Shown one piece after another: positions 1 to 7,068 of a stretch of 16,649 nucleotides of DNA. The position numbers and the translations under genes are program-made. This DNA is from Desulfobacterales bacterium (GTDB lineage Bacteria; Desulfobacterota; Desulfobacteria; Desulfobacterales; RPRI01), in assembly GCA_020052975.1 (NCBI GenBank), contig JAGVOC010000478.1, positions 1 through 16,649 of the forward strand, read 5' to 3'. Position 1 is the first letter of the stretch. Every line of letters begins with the position of its first letter. The notes beneath the pieces were generated by a model. It had not been told where the DNA came from. It saw only the letters and a list, made by a program, of their open reading frames with translations, and did no database searches.

Positions 1-194
1 AACTGTCCGATTTTTTCGGACACTTCGATGTAACCCTCTAAAATCATCCTGTTCTTGAGATCGCTCCAATATTTGCGCGGCCTGTCGCTTCCTGTGAGGA
101 CTTCGATTACATCAATAATCGAAAACCACCATTCATTCATATGAATGGTTTTACGTATTTCCTTTCCCCTGAATACGGCTATATTTGTTTCCAC
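1..194 (-). CDS. BRO-N / DinD-type antirepressor family protein, 3'-truncated by window edge
   Basis: This gene reads leftward out of the window, so only its first 64 codons are visible. The probable start is GTG at 194-192, preceded at about 5 nt by a strong Shine-Dalgarno AAGGAGG (200-206). The N-terminus contains NIAVFRGKEIRKTIH and then NEWWFSIIDVIEVLT, followed by the RKYWSDLK block. That order matches the BRO-N domain of phage antirepressors and of DNA-damage-inducible D-like proteins, which are DNA-binding regulators found in prophages and accessory islands. No stop codon occurs before position 1. The C-terminal half, which would separate a KilAC antirepressor from a DinD-like protein, is outside the window. 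The family call is from motif recall and the specific function is not known. Confidence 0.75.
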   Translation of the reverse strand, partial: METNIAVFRGKEIRKTIHMNEWWFSIIDVIEVLTGSDRPRKYWSDLKNRMILEGYIEVSEKIGQ

Positions 195-299
195 CTTACC
201 CTCCTTTCCATAAGAAATCTTTTCAAATCAAATCTGTACTTTAATCATTTAAAATCAGTGGATTATCTTAGTTGATTCGCTTTAATAAAGAAAAGATAA

Positions 300-842
300 T
301 TATGATGTCCCTTTTTTCATCATCTCCATCCAAATCATGGCCGTAAGCCTTGCGTCATCGAGAGCACGGTGGCGGTGAATTTCCGGCGGCAAATTGCCTA
401 AAATATGCTTTGCCACCGTCTCAAGTTTGTGATTCGGCAACATGGGAAAGTTTCTCCTGCCCATCTTCATGGTGCAGAGATATCCGTTGTTTATTCCAAG
501 GCCCAGGCGTGAAAACTCATATCTTAAAAAGCTGATGTCAAATATGGCATTATGCGCCACCAGCGTGCTTTCTGAAATGTATTTATGAAAATCGGGGAAA
601 ACTTTTTCGGGACAAGGCTGCCCGAAGAGCATCCCGTTTGTTATTCCGTGTACTCTTTGAGCTTGCCTTGAAACAACCGTACCACAATTAATCAGGCTTT
701 GAAATTCGGAAATAATGTTTCCATCCGCAATCATAACAGCGCCGATTTCAATAACCCGCGCTCCGCGCTGCGGACCAAAGCCCGTTGTCTCAACATCAAA
801 AACTACATACCTGTTTGATATTTTTGGCATTTTCGCAGCCAT
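300..842 (-). CDS. DEDDh-family 3'-5' exonuclease (DNA polymerase III epsilon-like)
   Basis: The 180-residue protein is a stand-alone DnaQ-type exonuclease domain. ExoI is FDVETTG (D16, E18), ExoII is VAHNAIFDISFL (D102) and ExoIII is HRALDDAR (H158, D163), so all five DEDDh catalytic residues are present. Members remove 3' nucleotides from DNA or RNA using two metal ions. The protein is shorter than E. coli DnaQ (about 243 aa) and lacks a polymerase-binding tail, so it is more likely an accessory repair or RNA exonuclease than the replicative proofreader. No good ribosome site precedes ATG 842; M5 (830) is an alternative start. The gene is followed on the same strand, about 105 nt away, by the BRO-N gene. 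Family assignment is firm; the cellular role is unknown. Confidence 0.88.
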   Translation of the reverse strand: MAAKMPKISNRYVVFDVETTGFGPQRGARVIEIGAVMIADGNIISEFQSLINCGTVVSRQAQRVHGITNGMLFGQPCPEKVFPDFHKYISESTLVAHNAIFDISFLRYEFSRLGLGINNGYLCTMKMGRRNFPMLPNHKLETVAKHILGNLPPEIHRHRALDDARLTAMIWMEMMKKGTS

Positions 843-1158
843 ATTAACGGATTTATGGAAGACTTGGGGACGTTCTGGCGGAGTGTGCAGGCGGAACAGC
901 GCGCTTTCCAGAGCTTGTGAGGTTCAGCAGGAAGCCGTTTCCGATCGTCGGTATTATCCATACTGGCGTCATTATCCACCCGATCCCCTTTATTACATAT
1001 CCTGACCTTCAGCCCAATCCGGAAGCTTCCGCAGCAGGGAATTATTTGATAATTATAAATGATAGGTGGGAACAAAGCTGTTCATACAAGAAAAATTTAT
1101 ATCATGCGCAACAGTTTGTATTTTATTTGCATTTTAACCGGAATTTGTCAAAGGATAT
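843..1158. other. Intergenic stretch with no supported gene
   Basis: Short open frames exist on both strands here, but none has a credible ribosome site, a recognisable domain or a consistent reading frame. An AT-rich hairpin is visible near 1041-1055 (AATTAT, three-base loop, ATAATT). Together with the adjoining restriction-modification fragment this looks like decayed accessory DNA. Confidence 0.5.
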
Positions 1159-1278
1159 TTAAAAAAGCGCTTCTTCAATCCGGTTCAGAAGGTTTTTAAT
1201 AAACACAGTGAAGCGCGGCTTGTCAAAAGGCTGTTCAAATGTTTCTCTGATGAGGTTTTGTGTCTGCTGTTTATGCAT
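1159..1278 (-). pseudogene. 5' remnant of an Eco57I-like type IIG restriction-modification gene
   Basis: The minus strand reads 39 codons from ATG 1278 to TAA 1161-1159. The peptide begins MHKQQTQNLIRETFEQPFDK and ends in FIKNLLNRIEEALF. Large Eco57I-type restriction/methyltransferase proteins typically open this way, with a QLIKxTFExPFDKxxFxxFIKNLLNxIE pattern, and run to roughly 1000 residues or more. Here the frame stops after the opening helix block and no methyltransferase motif follows downstream, so I read it as a truncated remnant. Identification rests on recall of the family N-terminus. It supports the view that this end of the window once carried a defence locus. Confidence 0.55.
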
Positions 1279-1280
1279 GA

Positions 1281-1457
1281 TTATTTCTCTATTTCAGGTA
1301 GCATCCGGTCATTCTTGGGTTTTTCTATAAATTTTTTACTGGAGACAACAGATTTGCCCAGCTTTTTTTTCAAGCTGCTTTCGCAAGTATTGGGGACATC
1401 AATATATATTAAAGATGTACATCCTCTATGTCCGTTTAAAAAATTGCTGTCAGTCAG
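1281..1457 (-). pseudogene. Possible C-terminal coding remnant upstream of the RM stub
   Basis: An open minus-strand frame of 58 codons ends at TAA 1283-1281, just 2 nt before the ATG of the restriction-modification remnant, which is typical operon spacing. It has no in-frame start: the frame is closed upstream by TGA just above 1457. Its end is lysine-rich and protein-like (KSVVSSKKFIEKPKNDR, then MLPEIEK). I do not recognise the family. The reading could be chance. It is listed because its position relative to the stub suggests the truncated tail of a preceding gene. Confidence 0.28.
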
Positions 1458-1495
1458 TCATTCTGTCCTTGACACTAAAAGGCGCTTTCTCTAAA

Positions 1496-1709
1496 CTCTG
1501 ACGGCTTTGTAAAAAGTCATTCTGTCCGCCGCGGCGGATTGCGTTTCATCCCAGCCCTGTTGAATTCTCGCTGCGCGAGACGGCAGGGCCGATTCAACAG
1601 GGTGAATCATTGCAGCGTACCAAAAAGTACGCTGCATTTCTCAAGGTTCGCGCGCCCTGCATAATGAGCTTTTTACTTTGCCGTCTGAAATTTAACTTTT
1701 TACGAAAGC
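1496..1709. repeat. Palindrome-rich MITE/REP-like element
   Basis: About 210 bp are built almost entirely of inverted repeats. The arm GCTTTGTAAAAAGT (1504-1517) pairs with ACTTTTTACGAAAGC (1695-1709). A second near-match to the same arm, CTTTTTACTTTGCCGTC, lies at 1669-1685. Inside are a perfect 12-bp palindrome CCGCCGCGGCGG (1526-1537), an 11-bp stem CCCTGTTGAAT / ATTCAACAGGG (1555-1565 and 1592-1602) enclosing a 6-bp hairpin (1566-1580), and a 10-bp stem TGCAGCGTAC / GTACGCTGCA (1611-1620 and 1627-1636). It has no coding capacity. A 12-nt direct repeat GTCATTCTGTCC occurs at 1457-1468 and again at 1516-1527. Confidence 0.6.
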
Positions 1710-1716
1710 TGATATC

Positions 1717-2601
1717 ATGGATTATTTGCTTGAAATAAAAAACCTGGTTAAAAAATATAAGGAAATTGTTGCGGTCGATGATATCAGTTTTTCAATCCGC
1801 CAGGGAATCTGCTTCGGACTTATTGGCCCGAACGGGGCAGGGAAAACCACAACAATCGAAATGGTTGAAGATATAATTCCTCCGACCTCAGGGGAAATCC
1901 TTTATAAAGGTAAACCAAGATCGTCATTATTTAAACAGGAAGTCGGAATCCAGTTTCAGCAGACCTCTCTTCTGTCATCTTTAACCTTGCGTGAAACCTT
2001 AAATACATTCAAAAGCCTTTACAACAACCCTGCAGACATCGAGGAAATCATCGATATCTGCAATTTAAGAGACATCCAGAAACGACTGAATGACAGGATA
2101 TCGGGGGGCCAGAAGCAGCGACTCATGCTTGCCCTTGCAATGATCAATAAGCCCGAGCTTTTGTTTTTAGATGAGCCGTCAACAGGGCTTGATCCTCAGG
2201 CAAGACGGAATCTCTGGAGCATTGTTCAAAAAATTAAAGAAAGAGGAAATACCATCATTCTGACAACACATTACATGGAAGAAGCAGAGCGCCTGTGTGA
2301 TGAAATAGCAATAATGGATAATGGCAGAATAATCGCCCGGGGAACTCCCGATCAGCTGATAAAAGAGCATTGTGAAGGAGTTACCGTAATTCTTCCGAGA
2401 AACAGCATAAAGATCCCTCTCTCTTCGCTTCCTTTTCGCTTTCGGGAGATAAACGGCAGGATTGAAATAAGGACAAACGACATAAATTCCTGCCTCAACA
2501 CACTGCTGTCCGAAAACGCTGATTTAACAGAAATGATAGTCCGTTCCCCGAATCTTGAAAATGTATTTTTAAATTTAACCGGAAAGCAACTTAGAGAATA
2601 G
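1717..2601 (+). CDS. ABC transporter ATP-binding protein (DrrA/CcmA-type exporter)
   Basis: This 294-residue ATPase powers export through the permease encoded 2 nt downstream. Visible motifs are Walker A GPNGAGKT (37-44), Q-loop glutamine near 79-82, signature SGGQKQ (129-134), Walker B LLFLDE (148-153), D-loop and H-loop His185 in THYMEE. The last 80 residues form the usual variable C-terminal extension of the drug/antibiotic-exporter (ABC-2) subfamily. The start ATG sits directly after the palindromic element and has no strong Shine-Dalgarno, only a weak GAAAG. The promoter may therefore lie inside or across that element. The substrate cannot be told from sequence: multidrug, lipid and polysaccharide exporters share this architecture. 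Confidence 0.93.
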   Translation: MDYLLEIKNLVKKYKEIVAVDDISFSIRQGICFGLIGPNGAGKTTTIEMVEDIIPPTSGEILYKGKPRSSLFKQEVGIQFQQTSLLSSLTLRETLNTFKSLYNNPADIEEIIDICNLRDIQKRLNDRISGGQKQRLMLALAMINKPELLFLDEPSTGLDPQARRNLWSIVQKIKERGNTIILTTHYMEEAERLCDEIAIMDNGRIIARGTPDQLIKEHCEGVTVILPRNSIKIPLSSLPFRFREINGRIEIRTNDINSCLNTLLSENADLTEMIVRSPNLENVFLNLTGKQLRE

Positions 2602-2603
2602 AT

Positions 2604-3650
2604 ATGAGCTTTAAAAGACTTTGGGCCATGCTTCATGCCAGGAACCTTGAATTTTTCAGAGACAGGTCTGCTCTCGGATGGAACTTTCTTTTTCCCTTTT
2701 TGATAGTAGCAGGTTTTGGAATCGTTTTCGGCGGGAAAGATTATTCCGAATATAAAGTCGGTGTTTTTCCGGCACAATCCGAAATCGTATCCATGAATGA
2801 TATTGATCTCCCTTCAGGATTTAAGGAAATTCAACTTATCAAATTTGTCGGTTTTATCTCTTTTGAAGACGGAGCTGAAAGGCTGAAACACCACAAAATA
2901 GACTTTCTTGTAAAAGCCGGGTCACCATCCCATGAATACTGGGTAAGCAGTACTTCTCCAAAAGGATATATAGTTGAAAAGCTGTTTAAGGCAAGCCTGT
3001 TTCCGGAAAACAAAAATATTGCTGAAAAAATGGAAGTCAAGGGAAGTGAAATTAGATATATCGACTGGCTTTTCCCGGGGATTCTTGCAATGAATATGAT
3101 GTTCAGCGCCCTGTGGGGAGTCGGATATGTGGTGGTTCGTTACCGTAAAACAGGCGTGCTGAAGCGCCTCAATGCAACTCCCCTCACCGCTTTAGAATAT
3201 CTGTCCGCCCAGATTCTTTCACGAATATTCATCCTCATGTTTACCCTTGCCGCTGTCTGGATAGGATGCAGCCTGTTTTTTTCATTCAAGGTGGAGGGCT
3301 CTTATTTTGACCTTTTTCTGATCTTCCTTGCAGGAAGCATATGCCTTAGCGCATATGGACTTGTTATTGCGGCAAGAGGAACAAGTGAAGAATTTACAAG
3401 CGGTGTTGTAAACTTCATAACATGGCCCATGATGTTTTTATCAGAAGTCTGGTTTTCCCTTGAAGGCTCACCCCGCTGGGTAAAATTAGTTGCCAAGCTC
3501 TTTCCATTAACCCACATGCTTTCAGCCGTCCGGAAGGTTATGAATGACGGCGCAAGCCTTGCCGATGTTACACCGGAACTCGCCGTTCTCGTTTTCATGA
3601 CGGCAGTTTCCATTGCTGTCGGAGCCGCACTTTTTTCCTGGAACAAGTAG
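2604..3650 (+). CDS. ABC-2 type transporter permease
   Basis: This 348-residue inner-membrane protein is the partner of the preceding ATPase. One hydrophobic segment lies at about residues 24-43, then a hydrophilic extracytoplasmic domain (about 50-150), then a cluster of about five membrane helices to the C-terminus. This is the standard ABC-2 exporter half-transporter topology, so two copies would assemble with two ATPases. The loop RYRKTGVLKRLNATPL between helices resembles the conserved cytoplasmic coupling segment of ABC-2 permeases (R-x-x-G-x-L-K-R-L-x-x-T-P). Two bases separate the two genes, so they are almost certainly co-transcribed and translationally coupled. The transported substrate is unknown. 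Confidence 0.9.
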   Translation: MSFKRLWAMLHARNLEFFRDRSALGWNFLFPFLIVAGFGIVFGGKDYSEYKVGVFPAQSEIVSMNDIDLPSGFKEIQLIKFVGFISFEDGAERLKHHKIDFLVKAGSPSHEYWVSSTSPKGYIVEKLFKASLFPENKNIAEKMEVKGSEIRYIDWLFPGILAMNMMFSALWGVGYVVVRYRKTGVLKRLNATPLTALEYLSAQILSRIFILMFTLAAVWIGCSLFFSFKVEGSYFDLFLIFLAGSICLSAYGLVIAARGTSEEFTSGVVNFITWPMMFLSEVWFSLEGSPRWVKLVAKLFPLTHMLSAVRKVMNDGASLADVTPELAVLVFMTAVSIAVGAALFSWNK

Positions 3651-3705
3651 ACAAATTTCCACCCTCATTCGTCTATGCAGTTAAAAAGCCACGAAAGGAG
3701 GGCAT

Positions 3706-4146
3706 ATGAAAAATCTATTTGTATTTATTGTAACGCTGATGGTTATTGTTTTTCTGGCCGCAGTTGAATCCCAGGCAGGTGTAATTGAAAAAAGATATTC
3801 AAGACAGCAGGATAGAATAGAGGATGGAATCGCAAAGGGTGAAATAACCCACCGGGAAGCCCGGATTTTAAGAAATGGACAGGATAATATAGATGAGCAA
3901 AGAGAAAGGGCCTTACGTGACGGACGCTTATCCAATAGAGAGCGTATGATGCTTGAACGAAGACAGGATCTGGCAAGCAGGCACATTTACCGCTATAAAC
4001 ACGACAGAATGGAAAGAAGCGACAGGCACAATTATGATTATGATGATATTTCATTTAATAGATCCAGGGTAATAGTGCCGCTTATTCTGCCGCCGTTCCC
4101 GCCTCCCCCGCTGATATTCCCGGGGATGCATATTCTGTTTCATTAA
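3706..4146 (+). CDS. Exported protein with two tandem charged helical repeats
   Basis: The 146-residue product starts after a strong ribosome site (AAAGGAGG, about 3691-3698). It opens with a signal peptide, MKNLFVF followed by a hydrophobic core and an ESQAG cleavage region near residue 24. The mature part carries two tandem copies of a charged helix-turn-helix-like unit: RQQDRIEDGIAKGEITHREA (from 33) and QRERALRDGRLSNRERMMLE (from 65), each with a G..G/DG-x-L/I-(T/S)-x-x-E core. This is followed by a SRHIYRYKHD segment. Similar periplasmic proteins with this repeat occur in many proteobacteria, with no function known to me. The end is proline-rich (PPFPPPP) and hydrophobic. It lies between the exporter and the sigma-factor module, possibly as part of the envelope-stress set. 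Confidence 0.8.
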   Translation: MKNLFVFIVTLMVIVFLAAVESQAGVIEKRYSRQQDRIEDGIAKGEITHREARILRNGQDNIDEQRERALRDGRLSNRERMMLERRQDLASRHIYRYKHDRMERSDRHNYDYDDISFNRSRVIVPLILPPFPPPPLIFPGMHILFH

Positions 4147-4299
4147 ACAAAGTTTGGACACAGTTGAGTTTTCAATTCGGAAATCGGCAATTTTGGGCAA
4201 GCTCAAATAAATCCAGCAGATTGACGCCGAGATCGCACAAAAGGGCCATTTCCGGATGGAAATTATGGACATCCGGCGGAGTAGCGGGTATCATACGAC

Positions 4300-4935
4300 A
4301 TGCTTTTACCACATCAGAAAAAATACCCGCACTCCGGCCAGGATCGCAAGTCTCAGGCAGTCATACTGGCTGAAATGGCGGTTGCCGGAAATCCCAATGC
4401 TTTTGATCAGCTTGTTGATCTTTATTATAATACGATTTTTAAAATGGTCTATTACCGCATCCGGTCAGGCATGGATGCGGAAGATGTTACACAGGACATA
4501 TTTATACAGGTTTTCAATAAAATTAAGACCTTAAAAGACTTTTCTTTATTTAACAGCTGGCTTTTTTCAATAGCTGTTAACAAGGTGAGGGATTTTAAGC
4601 GAAAAAAACGGTTTACATCTTTATTCGGAGTGCTCTCCGATAAAAACACGGAAAGTGAACAGGAAAATGAGCATGAAACCAGCGCTGAATCCGGGCCACT
4701 TGAAAGCGTAATCCGGCAAAACTTCTGGAAACAGTTTGAAACTATTCTAAACAGGCTGTCATATCTTGAAAAAGAAGTGTTTTTATTGAGATTTCTTGAT
4801 CAGCTTGGGATAAAGGAAATATCAATGGCCCTTAAAAAAAATGAAAGTACAGTCAAGACTCATCTTTACAGGGCGCTAAAAAAAATTAAAGATGACAGTT
4901 CTGTTAAAGAGCTTTTAAAGGAGAGTATGCCGTGA
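4300..4935 (+). CDS. ECF-type RNA polymerase sigma factor (sigma-70 family)
   Basis: The 211-residue protein has the two-domain layout of extracytoplasmic-function sigma factors. Region 2 spans about 29-104, with AFDQLVDLYY, then the -10 recognition helix around DAEDVTQDIFIQVF and SWLFSIAVNKVRD. A charged linker (about 112-133) follows, then region 4 (about 145-198) with LSYLEKEVFLLRF and the -35-binding helix-turn-helix IKEISMALKKNESTVKTHLY. It would direct RNA polymerase to stress-response promoters. Its stop overlaps the next start (GTGA at 4932-4935), and the next product is a membrane anti-sigma-like protein. ATG 4300 lacks a clear ribosome site; M26 (4375) is an alternative but would leave no N-terminal lead before region 2. 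Confidence 0.9.
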   Translation: MLLPHQKKYPHSGQDRKSQAVILAEMAVAGNPNAFDQLVDLYYNTIFKMVYYRIRSGMDAEDVTQDIFIQVFNKIKTLKDFSLFNSWLFSIAVNKVRDFKRKKRFTSLFGVLSDKNTESEQENEHETSAESGPLESVIRQNFWKQFETILNRLSYLEKEVFLLRFLDQLGIKEISMALKKNESTVKTHLYRALKKIKDDSSVKELLKESMP

Positions 4936-5468
4936 ATAAAAACAATGGCTCTCATCTCAATGAAGAACAGATATATAAAGCAATCATTGACGAATCGCAG
5001 CTTTTGCCTTCGGAAAATGAGCATTTATCTGATTGTTCAGAGTGCCGGACTGCATTGGAGAGCTTTGAAAAGGATTTGAAATTACTCGGACAAACTGCTG
5101 AACGTTTTGTTCCTCTCCCAAAAAAACGCATGGTTTTGTATGGAAAAACCGGTAAAAATTTTCTTTTCGGCTGGCGGCCCTTTTTTGCCGCAGCAATTGT
5201 GATTCTTTTTTTTGTTATTACAATGCATTCCGACTCAATGAAGCTTTTATTTTATAAAACAGATATCACGAATTCGGAGCTTTATTCTGAAGATATATTA
5301 ATGACCGAAGTAAACAATCTCGTTGAAAACTCACTCCCTGCAAAATATCTTTTTATTTCGGACGAAGACAATACGGATTACGATGAGGATTTTATCGATT
5401 TTGTTGTTCCTTCGGTTGGTGATGAAGTTGTGTCAAGCACAGAAAAGGGAGGATACGTATCATGCTGA
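4932..5468 (+). CDS. Membrane-anchored zinc-finger anti-sigma factor (probable)
   Basis: The 178-residue protein starts at GTG 4932, inside the stop of the sigma-factor gene. Its cytoplasmic N-terminus contains H31-x3-C35-x2-C38 (HLSDCSECR), the zinc-binding signature of ZAS-type anti-sigma domains. A single membrane helix follows at about 84-99 (FFAAAIVILFFVITMH). The C-terminal extracytoplasmic part is acidic (DEDNTDYDEDFIDF) and ends near VSC. By family logic it would bind and hold the upstream sigma factor until an envelope signal triggers release. The acidic tail could bind a metal or a basic partner; that is speculation. It also overlaps the next gene by 7 nt, so all three are translationally coupled. 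Confidence 0.8.
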   Translation: MNKNNGSHLNEEQIYKAIIDESQLLPSENEHLSDCSECRTALESFEKDLKLLGQTAERFVPLPKKRMVLYGKTGKNFLFGWRPFFAAAIVILFFVITMHSDSMKLLFYKTDITNSELYSEDILMTEVNNLVENSLPAKYLFISDEDNTDYDEDFIDFVVPSVGDEVVSSTEKGGYVSC

Positions 5469-5899
5469 AAAGAAAAATATTCCCGGTAATATTGATTGTT
5501 CTTGCAGCGTTAACCGCCAATGCCATGGGAGGAGAAAGGCCTAAGGGAAATTGGTGGCGTGACCCTGAAATATCAAAACAGCTGAATCTGTCTGAAAACG
5601 AGAGACAAAGGCTTGATGGGCTTTTTGTTGAAAGCGGGCGCAGAATGATTGAATTAAAGAGCATTGTTGAAAAAGAGCGTTTTGAGTTAAGCGCTCTTTT
5701 GGAAAACAAAAGTTCAGATGACGGTGCCATTAAAGGACAATTCAAGAAGCTCGAAAATGCCAGGTCGGCGCTTTCAAATGAAAGACTTCAATTTTTGATT
5801 CAGACAAGAGCTATTTTAGGCATCGAGCGCTTTAAGGAACTTAGAGTTTATTTCGAAAGCTTACCGAGGGAGGGACGCAGAAATAAATCTTTCCCCTGA
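5462..5899 (+). CDS. Spy/CpxP-like periplasmic stress (heavy-metal sensor family) protein
   Basis: The 145-residue product has a signal peptide (MLKRKIFPVILIVLAALTAN, cleavage near AMG) and an all-helical, highly charged mature region. LNLSENERQRLDGLF (about 42-56) and AILGIERFKELRVYFE (about 118-133) correspond to the two LTxxQ-like helices of the Spy/CpxP/CnrX fold. These proteins act as periplasmic chaperones or metal/stress sensors that feed back on a regulator in the membrane. A ribosome site GGGAGG (about 5447-5452) lies inside the anti-sigma gene, and the coding regions overlap by 7 nt. The position after sigma and anti-sigma genes resembles the CnrX/CnrY/CnrH logic of nickel-cobalt sensing, in a different gene order. 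That comparison is an inference. Confidence 0.78.
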   Translation: MLKRKIFPVILIVLAALTANAMGGERPKGNWWRDPEISKQLNLSENERQRLDGLFVESGRRMIELKSIVEKERFELSALLENKSSDDGAIKGQFKKLENARSALSNERLQFLIQTRAILGIERFKELRVYFESLPREGRRNKSFP

Positions 5900-5934
5900 T
5901 ACCCATTCATCCTCAAATAAATCCCTTGCATTTA

Positions 5935-5963
5935 TTGACATTTATTACTCACAGGCTTATTAT
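5935..5963 (+). promoter_or_regulatory. Predicted sigma-70 promoter for panC-metK-ahcY
   Basis: TTGACA (5935-5940) and TATTAT (5958-5963) are separated by exactly 17 bp. This is a full -35 match and a 5/6 -10 match in the intergenic region ahead of panC. Transcription would start near 5970 and give a leader of about 220 nt. Confidence 0.55.
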
Positions 5964-5978
5964 ACCCCTCTATAAAAA

Positions 5979-6009
5979 GATAAACCCGGTATCTATCAAA
6001 GGGTTTATC
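5979..6009 (+). promoter_or_regulatory. Leader hairpin just after the predicted transcription start
   Basis: GATAAACCC (5979-5987) pairs perfectly with GGGTTTATC (6001-6009) around a 13-nt loop, and the stem is followed by ATTTTCC. It could be a weak terminator/attenuator or a 5'-stabilising hairpin. It lies between the predicted promoter and panC. Confidence 0.4.
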
Positions 6010-6077
6010 ATTTTCCTATTAAAGTGAGACCTTTGAAGAACATCCAAATTTGCTCAAGTTCAAGGAAGGCGATAATT

Positions 6078-6165
6078 AAGACTTATGTTCATGGTTTATA
6101 GTTACTGGTTCCTGGTTAAAAGAAACAACCAGAAACTACAAACCAGAGACCAGAAACCAAGTCTT
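6078..6165. repeat. 88-bp imperfect palindrome ahead of panC
   Basis: The segment starts AAGACTT (6078-6084) and ends AAGTCTT (6159-6165). Its left half is rich in GGTTT / CTGGTT and its right half carries the complementary AACCAG / AAACC units, around a centre near 6118-6124. It has no coding capacity and looks like a degenerate dispersed palindromic repeat in the leader. Confidence 0.45.
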
Positions 6166-6192
6166 TAAATAAATCGGGCAAAGGGGGGTGTT

Positions 6193-7068
6193 ATGCAAAG
6201 GCCTCAAGGCAGGATTAACATCATAGATATAATCAATAAAGTCAAAGAGATGCAAAGGTTCTCCGACTTGAAGCGGAAAAAGGGAAGGTCTATCGCATTT
6301 GTTCCCACAATGGGTTTTCTGCATGAAGGACACCTTTCTCTCATGAAAAAAGGCCGGGAAATAGCTGATATTGTAGTTGCAAGCATATTTGTCAATCCTG
6401 CCCAGTTTGGTCCAAATGAAGATCTTGCTTCATATCCAAGAAATATTGAAGGGGATTTGAAACAGTTAAAAAAGGAAGTGGTCGATATTGTCTTTCTTCC
6501 AAACGAAAAAGAGATATATCCCTACGGGTTTCAAACCTATGTGGAACTAATAAATCTCCCGAACCATCTTTGCGGCCTGTCAAGGCCTGTTTTTTTCAGG
6601 GGTATAACTTCCGTTGTTTCAAAGCTCTTTAATATTGTAAAGCCCCATTATGCTGTTTTCGGAAATAAAGATTATCAGCAGCTCCTTGTTATCAAACAGA
6701 TGGTTAAGGATCTGAACTTCGACATCGAAATAGTCGGAGTCCCTATTGTAAGAGAAAAAGACGGCCTTGCAATGAGTTCACGGAACAGCTATCTCAATCC
6801 TGAGCAAAGAATTCATGCATTATCTTTATACAGGTCTTTAACAAGAGCCGGTGAAATTCTTCAAACCGGAGAAAAGATTTCATCAAAGATAATTGATGAA
6901 GCAACAGCCATAATAAAATCATATCCTGATACGGAAATAGATTACATAAAAATCTGTGATCCGGAAACCCTTTGTGATATGGAAATAATTGACAGGCCGG
7001 CCCTTATGGCTCTTGCCGTCAAGATTGGAAAAACAAGACTTATTGACAATATAATATTGAACACTTAG
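6193..7068 (+). CDS. panC: Pantothenate synthetase (pantoate--beta-alanine ligase)
   Basis: This cytosolic enzyme joins pantoate and beta-alanine with ATP to give pantothenate, the precursor of CoA. The 291-residue length is normal for PanC. Motifs are PTMGFLHEGH (38-47, the nucleotide-binding HIGH-like signature), NPAQFG, FRGITSVVSKLFNIV, FGNKDYQQL (usually FGEKDxQQL) and MSSRN (194-198, the KMSKS-like loop). ATG 6193 follows a purine-rich AAGGGGGG ribosome site. panB and panD are not nearby. The gene is followed after 66 nt by metK, an unusual partner, so co-transcription with the SAM-cycle genes is likely from spacing but not proven. Confidence 0.95.
   Translation: MQRPQGRINIIDIINKVKEMQRFSDLKRKKGRSIAFVPTMGFLHEGHLSLMKKGREIADIVVASIFVNPAQFGPNEDLASYPRNIEGDLKQLKKEVVDIVFLPNEKEIYPYGFQTYVELINLPNHLCGLSRPVFFRGITSVVSKLFNIVKPHYAVFGNKDYQQLLVIKQMVKDLNFDIEIVGVPIVREKDGLAMSSRNSYLNPEQRIHALSLYRSLTRAGEILQTGEKISSKIIDEATAIIKSYPDTEIDYIKICDPETLCDMEIIDRPALMALAVKIGKTRLIDNIILNT

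Noticed and set aside
262..300. ATTATCTT / AAGATAAT inverted repeat at the end of the DEDDh gene as a terminator.
   Set aside because: The stem is AT-rich with a 23-nt loop and no T-tract follows it in the direction of transcription, so it is too weak to call.
715..1162. Overlapping plus- and minus-strand open frames upstream of the exonuclease gene.
   Set aside because: They partly overlap the confident DEDDh gene on the other strand and have no motifs or ribosome sites.
1258..1494. Plus-strand open frame of 78 codons.
   Set aside because: It has no ribosome site and no recognisable domain, and it lies opposite the minus-strand restriction-modification remnant and its upstream frame.
3648..3675. 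TAGAC / GTCTA stem after the ABC permease gene as a terminator.
   Set aside because: A five-base stem with an 18-nt loop and no T-tract is not convincing.
4147..4534. Plus-strand frames overlapping the start of the sigma-factor gene, with a peptide running through DAEIAQKGHFRMEIMDIRRS.
   Set aside because: The peptide looked protein-like and could be a remnant, but I recognise no family, it lacks a start with a ribosome site, and most of it overlaps the sigma factor in another frame.
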